Numbered from the stretch's first letter, positions 26,248 to 36,493 are shown. The stretch is DNA of 64,000 nucleotides from Ardenticatenaceae bacterium (GCA_011525915.1 WYBM01000098.1:124001-188000); one strand, 5' to 3'. Numbers and translations: made by a program. Notes: a model not told the origin generated them from the sequence alone.

Positions 26248-29145
26248 TTACGGGGTGCCTTCGGTCATTTCCAATAGTTGTGCCAGATCAGTTTGGAGGG
26301 CGGCCAACTCTTCACCATATGTGGCCCAATCACCAGCACGCTGTGCTGCCTGAGCGGCCTCAAAATGGGCATTGGCCGAGGCAATAATGTCGGCAATGGT
26401 GGCGTCAATGGCTATGGTCGAGGGTTCTTCTGTCACTGATTCAACCCCCGGTTCAGTTTGCTCCGCAAGCGTTGCCGCGACATCTTCCGGTGATGCCTGC
26501 AACAAAGACGACAGCGCGCCGGTCAGGGTAGTGTCCATGGCGATGCGCGAATCTGTGGCCACGATCACCCGCTTTAACTCTGGTATTTTCCCGGTTTCAG
26601 ACTGTAAATAGACGGGTTCTACGTACAGGAAACGGCCGTTTAAGGGAATGACCAACAGATTACCACGAATCACATTGGAGCCGCGCTGATCCCATAATGA
26701 AAATTGCTGTGAAATCTCTGGCTCCTGGTCAATACGGCTTTCAATTTGCAGGGGTCCAAATACCAACTCTTGCTTGGGCAGTTCATACACAATTAACTGG
26801 CCGTAGTGTGCCTCATCATTACGCACGGCCATCCAGGCCACCATATTATCTTTACCGGCTGGTGTATAGGGTTGGATGAGCAAGTATTCTATTTCCGTCT
26901 GGCCCGGCAAGGGCATGGTCACGTAATACGGCTCCATCTCGATGGGGTCATTGCCCGTGCCATCTATGGTGAACAATTCTTGTGGAATTTGCCACACATC
27001 TTCCTGGTTGTAAAACACGCGGGTATCGGTCATGTGATAACGCAAATATTGGTTTACTTGCACAGCAAACATATCCACCGGGTAGCGCAGATGGCTGCGC
27101 AAATCTGCAGGCATTGCGCTGAGGGGCTTAAAAACAGCGGGAAAAACACCTTTGTACGCCTGTATCAAGGGGTCATCGGGGGCAGCGATATAATAATTGA
27201 CAGTACCATCATAGGCGTCTACGGTGATCTTGACAGCGTTGCGAATGTAATTAAGTTGGAAACGTTGGTTGCCTATGGTCATGAGCGCCGGTTCTGAGTA
27301 AGGAAAGCGGTTGCTGACGGTATAGGCGTCTTGAATCCAAACAAGACGGCCGTCGTTTGTTACCACCACATAAGGGTCTTCATCTAGCAGTAAAAAAGGC
27401 GTAATCTGGCGAATGCGCTCTTGAATCTGACGATGCAGCATGACCCGTGTGGCATCATCAATATCATTGCTTAAGAGGATGTTTAAATCGCTCAGACGAA
27501 TGGCAAACCCCAGCCGCTTGAAGAAACTGTCTAGTAAGATACCACCCTGCCCGGCATAGCGCGTGTAGGCATTATCATTCCCTTGCGGATAGTCAAACTC
27601 TTCCTGGCGGCTGTTAACAAACACCACGTCCTGGGTAAGTTCACCGAAATAGATTTCCGGTCGTGTCACTTGAAGTTCGGGCACTGCGCTCTGCGGCGGT
27701 AAGTCTTGGATAAAAAACTCTGGCTGCCCCTCAGTCGTAAATTGATTCACCGGGTTCATGACCACGCCATAACCATGTGTAAAGACCAGATTCAGGTTGA
27801 GCCAGGTTTTGGTTTCCAGACCGGCTTTATTTAACTCACGCACGGCCAACATTACTTGTCGTGTCTCGCCATCAATTTCATAGCGGTCAATATCAATCTC
27901 GCCCATCTGGTAATAAGTGCGTAGTTCTTGAAGTTGTTTATAGGTGTCTTGCAGCGGGCGGTAGTCCCATAGGCGGACATTTTGCAAAATGGTGGTGTTG
28001 CTGTCTAAATCTTGCTGCGTCAGGGGAACGCCCAGGTCATAGGACTGTGTTTGCACCCCTTCCAGGCCAAAGGCCAGCCGGGTGAACTGAATGTTGTTTT
28101 CAATGTAGGGGGCTTCGCGGTTGAGTTCATTGGGTTCAACGGAATAACGCTGTACCAGGTTGGGGATGATGCCGCCCATAATAAGCGTGACCGCCAGCCA
28201 CAAGCCGGCTGCCAGGAGCAACGGCCGTAAATCAAACCGAAACGCGTTATAGAACATCGCCAGTGCCGCTAATCCCATAAACAGCATTTGGGCATAGATG
28301 GCGTAAACTTCGGCATGCATGTCTGTGTAACTGGCCCCAAACACCGTACCCCGTGACGAATAAAGCAGCTCGTACAAGTCAAAAATATAGCCAGCGGCCC
28401 ACAGTGCCAGAATGGCGGCCGACAACAACGAGACGTGCTGTCGAAAAATCTTTGATTCATGTGGCCGCCACAAGCCCCGCTGAATTTCAGGGGTGTGGTT
28501 GACGGCATAAAGGGCAATAGTGCCAATGAGGGTGATGACCAGCAAGGAGACAAGCCACTGCTGTACCAGGGAGTAAACCGGCAGTTCAAAGAGGTAAAAA
28601 CTAATGTCTTGATGAAAGATGGGGTCAACTGTACCAAACGGAACACGGTAGAGGTAACGAAGCAAGTCACCCCAACGTGCAGCAATGGACGTAGCAAAGC
28701 CAAAGGCGATAAACAGGCTGACACCTGTCAACAGCCAGGTTACCCCTGGTATTTGTAGAAATTTGGGGTTAAACGGCGGTGTGTGCTGTATGGCGCGCCG
28801 TCGGGCCAGACGCCAATTTACCAGCAGCCCTAACACGGCCACAAGAAAAAAGACGGCAAAAATGCCCAGGCGCGCGGCCCATTGTGTCAGCCAGACATCC
28901 CTATAACGTACGGCCGTGAACCATAACCACTCCGTATACAAATTGATCAACCAGCTAAATAGCAGCAGTAAAACGACAATAATACCAGCTATCCAGACAG
29001 CCCAGTTGGGGCGGCGGTCGCGAGCCGGGCGCGGTGGTTGTGGCGGCTGGCCACCCTCATTGTCCTCTTTACGCCCGGTATCCCAGCCCGCCTCTTCCAT
29101 AGCCCGGCGGAATACTTCTGGGATATCATAATCATCTCGACTCAT
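26248..29145 (-). CDS. UPF0182 family large membrane protein
   Basis: 965 residues. Acidic/Pro-rich cytoplasmic start, then about seven membrane helices within residues 45-330, then a large extracytoplasmic part with family landmarks such as NEAPYIENNIQFTRLAFGL-like sequence (here PYIENNIQFTRLAFGLEGV), YTRYAGQGGILLDSFFKRL and a C-terminal Glu/Ala-rich helix (AQQRAGDWATYGEELAAL). Length and layout fit UPF0182 (COG1615). Biochemical role unknown. Confidence 0.92.
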   Translation of the reverse strand: MSRDDYDIPEVFRRAMEEAGWDTGRKEDNEGGQPPQPPRPARDRRPNWAVWIAGIIVVLLLLFSWLINLYTEWLWFTAVRYRDVWLTQWAARLGIFAVFFLVAVLGLLVNWRLARRRAIQHTPPFNPKFLQIPGVTWLLTGVSLFIAFGFATSIAARWGDLLRYLYRVPFGTVDPIFHQDISFYLFELPVYSLVQQWLVSLLVITLIGTIALYAVNHTPEIQRGLWRPHESKIFRQHVSLLSAAILALWAAGYIFDLYELLYSSRGTVFGASYTDMHAEVYAIYAQMLFMGLAALAMFYNAFRFDLRPLLLAAGLWLAVTLIMGGIIPNLVQRYSVEPNELNREAPYIENNIQFTRLAFGLEGVQTQSYDLGVPLTQQDLDSNTTILQNVRLWDYRPLQDTYKQLQELRTYYQMGEIDIDRYEIDGETRQVMLAVRELNKAGLETKTWLNLNLVFTHGYGVVMNPVNQFTTEGQPEFFIQDLPPQSAVPELQVTRPEIYFGELTQDVVFVNSRQEEFDYPQGNDNAYTRYAGQGGILLDSFFKRLGFAIRLSDLNILLSNDIDDATRVMLHRQIQERIRQITPFLLLDEDPYVVVTNDGRLVWIQDAYTVSNRFPYSEPALMTIGNQRFQLNYIRNAVKITVDAYDGTVNYYIAAPDDPLIQAYKGVFPAVFKPLSAMPADLRSHLRYPVDMFAVQVNQYLRYHMTDTRVFYNQEDVWQIPQELFTIDGTGNDPIEMEPYYVTMPLPGQTEIEYLLIQPYTPAGKDNMVAWMAVRNDEAHYGQLIVYELPKQELVFGPLQIESRIDQEPEISQQFSLWDQRGSNVIRGNLLVIPLNGRFLYVEPVYLQSETGKIPELKRVIVATDSRIAMDTTLTGALSSLLQASPEDVAATLAEQTEPGVESVTEEPSTIAIDATIADIIASANAHFEAAQAAQRAGDWATYGEELAALQTDLAQLLEMTEGTP

Positions 29146-29363
29146 GAAAAACTCCTTGCAGGTAATGGCGCGTCTACAAAATAAGGGCTTCGCTCAGGTT
29201 GCGGCAGACGCGCTGTTACGACTCTTGTCGCCGGAAACCCGGGAAGTTCTCTGTTAATTCTGAACGAGCCCCAAGTTTAACCCAAGACAGAGCTTGATTA
29301 TCTCACATTTTGTTGAATCCGCTGTAAGTTTATACGCAGGGATTCATATAATACAGATGGGGG

Positions 29364-31664
29364 TTACGGTTTACGGGAAATAAGACGCCCCAGCCACCGC
29401 TGCCGCAACGGCCGTGGCAGCCGAGCCCAGGCGCGCCTGGCCGCTTCTTGCCCTCCGCCTGGCTGCTGGCTGTAACGCCGCCGGTTATACAGGTCAATAA
29501 TTTGGTGAACAGGTGACCGCGCCTGGGCGATGATCTGTTGCCAGCGGTTGCTCTGGCTGGTCATGCTCAACTGCCAAAGAAAATCGTCACAAAACTCCTG
29601 AGGTGTCTGGCTGTCTGAGGGAGGGTGGCCCCATTTGCGTGCCTGTTGTTGCAAACGTGTGTAAGCCCATACGACCTCATCTTGGCGCAGTGCTCGCTCT
29701 TGTCGCTGCCGCCACCATAGGAAGAACACCCCGCCACCACTAAAAGCCAAAAGCAGCAGCCGCTGCCAGGGAAAGGAACGGGATGGCGTCGGTTCGGGAA
29801 TGGGCGGTGGTGTATAGCTCTCTTGGAAAGGGGGGTCAAAGGTCGCTGTCAAACTTTCCGGGTCCAGGGTCACGGCCGTGGCGTCACGTAGGCTGGGGAA
29901 GGTAGCCGTGGGTTCAAACTCTACCCAACCATACCCGGCAAAATAAACCTCTACCCAGGAATGGCCATCTATCTGGCGAATGCGCTGCACGCCATTTTCA
30001 TCCGGAGGTTGGGCGTTGTAACCAATGACCAGCCGGGCCGGAATGCCCAATGTACGGGCCATGACCACCATGCTGGAAGCATAATAATCGCAGTACCCTG
30101 TTTGCAGATCGAAGAGGAAGTGATCAACCGGATCATGGCCTGCTGGCGGCAGGGGCACGTCCAAGGAATAGGGGTATTGGCGTAAAAACTGTTCCAGCGC
30201 CCGCGCCTGGTCATAGGAGTGGGCATAGCCGCCGGCCACTTCTTGGGCCAGGGCAGCTACACGTGCCGGGACATCATCTGGCAGGGCCGTGTAACGCATC
30301 AGGAGGGCAGGGGGGACGTCGGTGACGGCCGTCTGGCGCAGCTCATCTGGAGTGGCCGTTGTCAGGCGTGAAGTCGCTTTGTAGACATTGCCTTCACCAC
30401 GCACGCGGGCCAGGTCATTAAGACCGCGCCAGGAAACGATCGTTTCCTGGTCAAAACGTATTGGCAGGCCAGTGGTATAGCGGATCACACGGTCATCTTG
30501 CTGCCAGAAAACGAATTGGGACAATGTGGTTTGCCCTGCGGTCACTGGAACTGGAATGATTTGAAAAGCGCCGGTGGGATCAAGCCGTTCCTCAGAGATG
30601 GCCCAGCCCTGGCCGGTGTAAACATCGTAGCTGAGCGCACGCCAGTGTGTGCCCTGCAGCAGTTGGGCCGGGGCGGCAACCTCCTGGTCTTCAATCTTTA
30701 GGGAGACAACGGCCGTCATCACCACCGTTTCGTATAGCTCTGGGGCATTGCCCAGCAGGTAATGGCGGGGCAGGGCACCACGGCCGCCAACGCCGCCTGG
30801 GTTTTGCGAAGCCAGGTGCTGGCGGGGGATGTCTACGCCGGCAAAGGCCTGGTTCCATGTCGATTCGGCTTCGGCTACCGGCGCCAGGTTGGCAAACCAT
30901 GCTTGAAGGCGGGTAACGCTGAACGCAGGCAGCGTCAGGGCAAAAGCCAATAGCAGTGCGGCTATGCTTGCCGCATAGGCCGCCAGTTCCAGCCTTACAT
31001 CCTCGGGGTAATCAACTCGTGACGCTGTCCATTCTGTTTCCAGGCGGGCATAGTTCACCACGGCCGTCAGCAAAGCTGCCACCCCTACAAACAGCCCTGT
31101 TGACCAGATTTGGGCCGCACCATAATAGCCATTGCCGGCCAGGGCCAGCCCCATTAGCATCAGGCCGGGCAGCGGCCGTTGCCAGCGAAAGGTGAACCAG
31201 CCAGCCACAGCCGCCAGAAAGAAGGCAGATAAGCCCAAAGCGCCCGCAAAAACAATGGTCTCCCGGCTGCTGCCGCCGCTGAGAACAGCCAGGGCCCAAC
31301 CACCTGCCCGGTCTATAAACACGCCGCCATGCTGCAGCCAGAATTGGCGCGTAGGTTCCCAACCCTGCCGCAGAAGGCTGAGGGGAGGCAGAAGTTGGGC
31401 CAGAATGATGGTTGTCAGCAGCAGCCCATAAGCGATCATTAACACCCAGGCCCAAAGCGTGTGTAACTGCCGCTTCGCCAGCATGATCGCCAACAAAAAC
31501 CCCAGGGTGGCCGCTGGTGACACCACACCATCTTCAGGCACCCAGCGCACTTCACGCACGGCCGTTACCAACAACCCTACCGCCGCTGCCAGCAGCCAGA
31601 AAATCAGCCAGCCTTCGGCCGGCCGCAAACGTTTATTTGCCTGGTCTAAGGCTTCCAGAAGCAT
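29364..31664 (-). CDS. TgpA-like membrane transglutaminase (DUF3488/DUF4129)
   Basis: 766 residues. The first 250 residues hold about eight membrane helices. A periplasmic-side transglutaminase-like domain follows, with catalytic Cys in LQTGYCDYYASSMVVMARTLGIPARLVIGY, His in IDGHSWVEVYF and the third residue in GWVEFEPT. Then comes another membrane helix (RLLLLAFSGGGVFFLWW) and a C-terminal cytoplasmic DUF4129-like tail. Family members act at the cell surface on unknown protein substrates. MoxR and DUF58 genes, which often accompany it, are not present here. Confidence 0.92.
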   Translation of the reverse strand: MLLEALDQANKRLRPAEGWLIFWLLAAAVGLLVTAVREVRWVPEDGVVSPAATLGFLLAIMLAKRQLHTLWAWVLMIAYGLLLTTIILAQLLPPLSLLRQGWEPTRQFWLQHGGVFIDRAGGWALAVLSGGSSRETIVFAGALGLSAFFLAAVAGWFTFRWQRPLPGLMLMGLALAGNGYYGAAQIWSTGLFVGVAALLTAVVNYARLETEWTASRVDYPEDVRLELAAYAASIAALLLAFALTLPAFSVTRLQAWFANLAPVAEAESTWNQAFAGVDIPRQHLASQNPGGVGGRGALPRHYLLGNAPELYETVVMTAVVSLKIEDQEVAAPAQLLQGTHWRALSYDVYTGQGWAISEERLDPTGAFQIIPVPVTAGQTTLSQFVFWQQDDRVIRYTTGLPIRFDQETIVSWRGLNDLARVRGEGNVYKATSRLTTATPDELRQTAVTDVPPALLMRYTALPDDVPARVAALAQEVAGGYAHSYDQARALEQFLRQYPYSLDVPLPPAGHDPVDHFLFDLQTGYCDYYASSMVVMARTLGIPARLVIGYNAQPPDENGVQRIRQIDGHSWVEVYFAGYGWVEFEPTATFPSLRDATAVTLDPESLTATFDPPFQESYTPPPIPEPTPSRSFPWQRLLLLAFSGGGVFFLWWRQRQERALRQDEVVWAYTRLQQQARKWGHPPSDSQTPQEFCDDFLWQLSMTSQSNRWQQIIAQARSPVHQIIDLYNRRRYSQQPGGGQEAARRAWARLPRPLRQRWLGRLISRKP

Positions 31665-31740
31665 CGTTTTTAATTATAACGGCGGGGTGAGAATCTGTTA
31701 AGATAACGATTGCCATAATTGGTTGGCCGGGCGATTTCGT

Positions 31741-31746
31741 TATAAT
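31741..31746 (+). promoter_or_regulatory. Candidate -10 box for the first C39-TPR gene
   Basis: TATAAT ends 16 bp before the ATG at 31763, implying a very short leader with no visible ribosome site. No good -35 at 17 bp. Confidence 0.4.
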
Positions 31747-31762
31747 CGCCCCACAAACAGCT

Positions 31763-33139
31763 ATGAGTGGACGCAAGATTCTGGGTTTCTTCATTTTAGT
31801 TTTAGCAGTGATTGGCCTGGCGGTGATCGTGCCGATAGGGCTGCGGGCTGTGCCGTCACGTTATATTGCCTATGCCTCTAACAAGCTGCCGCAGCCCTTA
31901 AAGGAACCGTTTAACCAGATTGCGCAGCCGCAGCCAGAAGCGGCTATTTTGCCCACGGCCGTGCCTGTGGCTGACCTTACGTTTTTGTTGGGTAAACCGG
32001 CGTCTGTGGTTTCAAATACTGCTGCCATACTGCCACCTACCTTTACGCCCCCCCCCCACACCGATATACCCCTGCCGCCGACGGAAACGCCCACGGCCGT
32101 ACCGCCTACCACCACGCCCGCCCCGCCCGCAACGGCCACAGCCACACCTTTGCCCTTCCCGCCAGCGGTGCGGCTGGTTGGCTTCACCCACCAATTCCAG
32201 GAGTGGAACAATTGTGGCCCGGCCACGTTGGCCATGACACTGAGCTACTTTGGCCTGAAACAGAGCCAGGTGGACACAGCCGCGGCCATGAAACCTAACC
32301 CGGAAGACCGCAACGTCAGTCCCCATGAAATGGCGCGCTATGTGAATGAGCGGACGCCGTATCGTGCTCTGTTCCGGGTCAATGGCCATGCCGATACCGT
32401 CAAGCGGCTGCTGGCCAATGGCATTCCCGTCATCCTGGAAATTGGCATTGAGCCACCGGGTGATTTGCGCTGGATGGGTTGGTATGGTCATTACATGCTG
32501 GTGGTGGCTTATGATGATGCCCGACAGCAATTTTGGGTCTATGATTCATGGTTGGGTACAGGCAGCGAACCGTTAAGCAATGCAGACCCCAACGGCCGTA
32601 TGCTCGCCTACGCGGACGTTGAACGAGACTGGCCGCACTTTAATCGCAACTACATCGCCGTTTATCGGCCAGAGCAGGCGCAGCTGGTGGCTGATATTGT
32701 TGGCGCGGAAATGGATGACACCGTCATGTGGCAGCACGCACTGCTGCAGGCGCAGCAAGATGCCCAGGCTGACCCTGACAATGCGTTTTACTGGTTTAAC
32801 CTGGGCACCAGCCTGAACGCCGCCGGTAACTATGAGGCGGCCACCCAGGCCTATGACCAGGCACGGGCCATTGGCCTGCCCTGGCGCATGTTGTGGTACC
32901 AGTTTGGCCCGTACGGGGCTTATTACGAGACCGGCCGCTATGAAGACATGATTTTACTGGCCGACGCTACCCTGAAAGACCGACCTTACTTTGAAGAAGC
33001 CTTTTACTACAAGGGGCTGGCGCAGGCCGCTTTGGGTGATGTCAACGGCGCCCGTACCAATTTACAAAAAGCCGTCAACTTTAACCCGCACTTCACCCCG
33101 GCGGTGGATGCCCTGACGCAGTTAGAAAATGGAGGATAG
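31763..33139 (+). CDS. Secreted/anchored C39-like cysteine peptidase with TPR domain
   Basis: 458 residues. An N-terminal membrane segment (residues 7-27), a Thr/Pro-rich linker (about 85-133), then a C39-type papain-fold domain with Cys151 in EWNNCGPATLAM, His243 in WYGHYMLVVAYDD and Asp261 in FWVYDSWLG. The C-terminal part has TPR-like helices (DNAFYWFNLGTSLNAAGNYEAATQAYDQAR, EEAFYYKGLAQAALGDVNGAR). The triad is complete, so it may cleave or bind peptides outside the cell. It has a paralogue immediately downstream. Confidence 0.88.
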   Translation: MSGRKILGFFILVLAVIGLAVIVPIGLRAVPSRYIAYASNKLPQPLKEPFNQIAQPQPEAAILPTAVPVADLTFLLGKPASVVSNTAAILPPTFTPPPHTDIPLPPTETPTAVPPTTTPAPPATATATPLPFPPAVRLVGFTHQFQEWNNCGPATLAMTLSYFGLKQSQVDTAAAMKPNPEDRNVSPHEMARYVNERTPYRALFRVNGHADTVKRLLANGIPVILEIGIEPPGDLRWMGWYGHYMLVVAYDDARQQFWVYDSWLGTGSEPLSNADPNGRMLAYADVERDWPHFNRNYIAVYRPEQAQLVADIVGAEMDDTVMWQHALLQAQQDAQADPDNAFYWFNLGTSLNAAGNYEAATQAYDQARAIGLPWRMLWYQFGPYGAYYETGRYEDMILLADATLKDRPYFEEAFYYKGLAQAALGDVNGARTNLQKAVNFNPHFTPAVDALTQLENGG

Positions 33140-33297
33140 GTCAGTTATCAGTGTGCAGTGAATCAGTGTTCAGTGAATCAGTGTTCAGTGAATCAGTATT
33201 CAGTTGATCATTCTCTGAATCGACTACTGACTACTGACTACTGACCACTGACTACTGATTACTGACTTACTGATTACTGATTACTGACTACTAGATT
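33140..33297. repeat. TCAGT/ACTGA heptamer array between the C39-TPR paralogues
   Basis: Starts with TCAGTGTTCAGTGAA-type units on the plus strand and then switches to ACTGACTACTGATTACTG-type units, the reverse complement orientation. The two halves are complementary over many units. It fills the entire gap and the downstream ATG follows directly, so it must be transcribed if the paralogues share a promoter. Confidence 0.88.
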
Positions 33298-34701
33298 ATG
33301 AGCAAACGAACCCGATTCATTATTCTGGCAGTTGTAGGCCTGCAGTTGGTTTTAATTGTGGGTCTGTTGGTTCTGGAACCTATCGTACAAACCATTCCTG
33401 GTCGTTACCGGGTGGCCCTGCAAGAACGAATACCGGTGGCCAGCCAGGTGCTGGAAAGTGTGATTGACCAGGTAGTGCCGGTGGCGGCCGCGCTGCCTGT
33501 GGCCAACCAGCCAGCTGAGGGGGGGACGGTAGACATTAACGCGCTCATTGCTGCCAGGCCCACGGCCGTACCCACCGAAACCGCCTCGCCAACGCCGCCA
33601 CCAACCCGGGATACGGCCGTGAATGAAACCACGGCCACCCAGGAGGTGCCGCCGACAGAAACACCCTTGCCCACACCTACCAACACCCCCACGCCGGAAC
33701 CATTGCCGGTAGCGCATGTTTTAGACGGCATGGGAGTGGTCAAACAGGCGTTTAACAATTGCGGCCCGGCCAACCTGACACAAGTGCTTAACTGGTATGG
33801 CAGCGACATTACCCAGGAAGATATTGCCGCGTACCTGAAGCCCAACCCGGAAGACCGCAACGTCAGCCCCTGGCAGATCGCCGATTATGTTAACGAGCGA
33901 ACGGCTGGCGCTTACAGAGCCAGCGCCCACAGCGGCGGCAGCCAGGAACTGATCAAGCGACTTGTGGCTGCCGGCTATCCGGTGGTCATTGAAAAAGGGT
34001 ATGAAGTTAACCGTGTCTGGTATGGCCATTACCTTACCGTTTACGGCTATGATGATCAGTTAGGGCAGTTTTATACCCAAGACAGCTACCTTGGTCCCTT
34101 TGATGGCAGCGGCAGCCCCGCTTCTTATGAAGAAGTGGCTACCTATTGGCCGCAGTTTAACTATACCTTTTACGTGGTTTATAAGCCGGCACAGGAAACA
34201 GAAGTGCAAGCCATTTTGGGGCCAGACCTGATAGACGAAGAAACGATGTGGCGCCACGCGGCGGCGCTGGCCCAGGCAGACATTGATGCCAACCCGCAGA
34301 ATGCTTTTGCCTGGTTTAACCTGGGCACCAGCCTCACCGAAATAGGGGAGATGGTTTTAGAAGGCAACGCCGAATATTACGGTGCGGCCGTACAGGCGTT
34401 TGACCAGGCGCGCGAGCTGGGCCTGCCGCCACATATGTTGTGGTACCAGCACAAGCCTTACGTGGCCTATGGCAAGGTGGGCCGGCATCAAGATGTGATT
34501 GACTTGGCCGATGCCACCCTGGTGGAACAAGGTGGTCGCAATGTCGAAGAAACGTACTGGTACAAAGGCAATTCTTTGGCCAGTTTTGGTGACTTGTATG
34601 GCGCAAAAGAAGCTTACCTGAGCGCCCTGGCCATTAATGCTAACTTCTACCCGGCCCAGATTTCGCTGGATTGGGTAAATTCGGTCATTAACGGCAACTA
34701 G
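33298..34701 (+). CDS. C39-like cysteine peptidase with TPR domain (second paralogue)
   Basis: 467 residues, same architecture as the preceding gene: N-terminal membrane segment, Thr/Pro-rich linker (about 88-136), C39 domain with Cys155 (AFNNCGPANL), His244 (VWYGHYLTVYGYDD) and Asp262 (YTQDSYLGPF), and C-terminal TPR-like repeats. The stretch YLKPNPEDRNVSPWQIADYVNERT is nearly the same as in the first copy, marking a tandem duplication. Linker length and the helical part have diverged. No clear ribosome site; the repeat array runs up to the ATG. Confidence 0.88.
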   Translation: MSKRTRFIILAVVGLQLVLIVGLLVLEPIVQTIPGRYRVALQERIPVASQVLESVIDQVVPVAAALPVANQPAEGGTVDINALIAARPTAVPTETASPTPPPTRDTAVNETTATQEVPPTETPLPTPTNTPTPEPLPVAHVLDGMGVVKQAFNNCGPANLTQVLNWYGSDITQEDIAAYLKPNPEDRNVSPWQIADYVNERTAGAYRASAHSGGSQELIKRLVAAGYPVVIEKGYEVNRVWYGHYLTVYGYDDQLGQFYTQDSYLGPFDGSGSPASYEEVATYWPQFNYTFYVVYKPAQETEVQAILGPDLIDEETMWRHAAALAQADIDANPQNAFAWFNLGTSLTEIGEMVLEGNAEYYGAAVQAFDQARELGLPPHMLWYQHKPYVAYGKVGRHQDVIDLADATLVEQGGRNVEETYWYKGNSLASFGDLYGAKEAYLSALAINANFYPAQISLDWVNSVINGN

Positions 34702-34714
34702 CTCTGTATAAAAT

Positions 34715-34745
34715 GGTGACCCGGTCAGGTACGGCCGTGGTCACC
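34715..34745. terminator. Inverted repeat after the second C39-TPR gene
   Basis: GGTGACC at 34715-34721 and GGTCACC at 34739-34745 could form a 7-bp stem around a 17-nt loop that contains ACGGCCGT. No T-run directly follows. A tandem duplication GGTGTGACACAGTT (34787-34800 and 34801-34814) lies a little further on. Confidence 0.3.
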
Positions 34746-34818
34746 TCTTGTTACATCTGTATACAGACGTTCCCTCCTTCAGGGATGGTGTGACACAGTT
34801 GGTGTGACACAGTTTGTT

Positions 34819-36324
34819 TTATCCTATTTCTGACGGGTCTAAGGCTGGTAGAAAGATACGAAAGACCGTTCCCTTGTTGAGTTCGCTGGTTACCTCTATA
34901 TAGCCATCATGAAGGGCCACAATGCGCTGGACAATAGCCAGTCCCAGACCAGTGCCAGCTTCGGCGGTGTTCTGTGCCCGAGGGGAGCGGAAAAACGGCT
35001 CAAAAATATGGGGTAACACTGTCGGGTCGATGCCCATGCCACTGTCGGCCACCGTCAGTACAATATGGTGCGTAGCATCATCTCGCGCCACAGAAACGCG
35101 AACTTCTCCGGCTTTGGTGTAACGGATGGCATTTGACAACAGATTGGTGATGACACGGGTTAGTTGGCGCGGCCGCCCCTGGACAAAGAGCGTATCTGGT
35201 ACGGCCGTTAATGTTAAAGCTATCTCTTTCGCGGCCGCCACCGGCTGCTGGACCAGTACCACATGTTCTACCAGATCGCCAAAATTTACTGGCCGGTACA
35301 GCCCTGCTTCTTTTACCTCTTCCAGACGGGACAGCGTCAATATCTCGTCAACAAACTGCTCCATATGAATGATTTCCTGCTTTAACACGCTTAGATAATG
35401 CTTCCGTTTAGCCGCATCAGCACGTTTTGCCAGATCGAGGTAGAGGCGCATCGATGTTAACGGGGCTCGTAGTTCGTGAACAAGGGTGATGACATTGCTT
35501 TGTAGCTTCGTAATATGGTCTTCATAGGTGCTCAACTGGATCTGGTTCACCACAATGTCCGTTACCTCTTGGATAGTCAGGATGGCGCCCCCTTGAGGCC
35601 AACGCAGAGCGGTGATGCAAATCATTCGCCAGATCATGATGCCATCCTGTTTCCAGGGATACTCAAGGGTGTATTTGGCTTGTTTACCCTCCAAAACCTT
35701 TGTAACGGCGATGGCAATGTCTGGTTTTTTAATCTGACGGCAAAGCTGAAGAAAATCGACACCAGGTTGGGTTTGGGTGATAAGCGGGTCATTGGTTTCC
35801 TGCCCTAGAAGCTGCCATTCTTGATTCACGGCCGTTACCTGCCCCAGCTCGTTTAAAACGACCACACATGCCGGAAACGAATGAAAGAGAACATTGTCCA
35901 GGCCCCCCTCATTCTGAGCAGCCTGCAATATTTTTTGTTTTGCCGTTGCCCTATTGATGATCTGGCGCAAGCTTTGTGCTGTCACATGTTGGCTGGAATA
36001 ATAAGCAAAAGCCCCAAATTCCAGCGCCTGAAGCCCCAATCCCATCGTTTTCTGGTTTACCAGGACGATAATAGGTACCTCAGGCTTTAATTGATGCATT
36101 TGAAGCAGCAGGTTCAGCCCGTCTCCAATGGTATGGTTAATGGGCAGGCCGAGGAAGATCATGGTGAAAGGCTCCTCTTGCAGGAGCGCCAGGGCGGCCT
36201 CTGTTGAAGTTACATTTTGTATATGAATAGGGTCTGCATCAGTTGAGAGTGCTGAAAGCAGATTGGAGATATGTGCATTTTCCCCATTTTCCAGCACAAA
36301 CACCAGTATCCGTTTTTCTATCAT
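34819..36324 (-). CDS. Histidine kinase with degenerate receiver and PAS domain
   Basis: 501 residues, no membrane helices. Residues 1-130 have the receiver fold, but the usual phospho-acceptor Asp is replaced: FTMIFLGLPIN has Gly at residue 59 where LD-LP is expected. A PAS domain follows (VLFHSFPACVVVLNELGQVTAVNQEW), then HisKA with VITLVHELRAPLTSMRLYLDL, then HATPase_c (LLSNAIRYTKAGEV, VADSGMGIDP, GTGLGLAIVQRIVALHDG). A cytoplasmic orphan kinase; the pseudo-receiver could be a binding rather than a phosphorylation module. Confidence 0.9.
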   Translation of the reverse strand: MIEKRILVFVLENGENAHISNLLSALSTDADPIHIQNVTSTEAALALLQEEPFTMIFLGLPINHTIGDGLNLLLQMHQLKPEVPIIVLVNQKTMGLGLQALEFGAFAYYSSQHVTAQSLRQIINRATAKQKILQAAQNEGGLDNVLFHSFPACVVVLNELGQVTAVNQEWQLLGQETNDPLITQTQPGVDFLQLCRQIKKPDIAIAVTKVLEGKQAKYTLEYPWKQDGIMIWRMICITALRWPQGGAILTIQEVTDIVVNQIQLSTYEDHITKLQSNVITLVHELRAPLTSMRLYLDLAKRADAAKRKHYLSVLKQEIIHMEQFVDEILTLSRLEEVKEAGLYRPVNFGDLVEHVVLVQQPVAAAKEIALTLTAVPDTLFVQGRPRQLTRVITNLLSNAIRYTKAGEVRVSVARDDATHHIVLTVADSGMGIDPTVLPHIFEPFFRSPRAQNTAEAGTGLGLAIVQRIVALHDGYIEVTSELNKGTVFRIFLPALDPSEIG

Positions 36325-36493
36325 TGTCGTTTGCCCTGCACTTTATGGGAGATAATAACTGATTATATCATGACTTTGGTGGGTTTCCTTTGAGCCATAC
36401 CATGGCCACCACCCGCAGCCCATTAGCGACGAACTCGTGATATATGCTGTGGGGAATGAGTAGGGCCGTCTTAATAGACGGCCCCTTTGCCCA

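Noticed and set aside
29165-29257. 30-codon plus-strand frame upstream of UPF0182 (MARLQNKGFAQVAADALLRL)
   Set aside because: It reads like protein but has no ribosome site and no other support, so it is left out as a gene.
33140-33297. CRISPR array
   Set aside because: Units are 7 bp with no spacers and they invert midway; no cas genes in the window.
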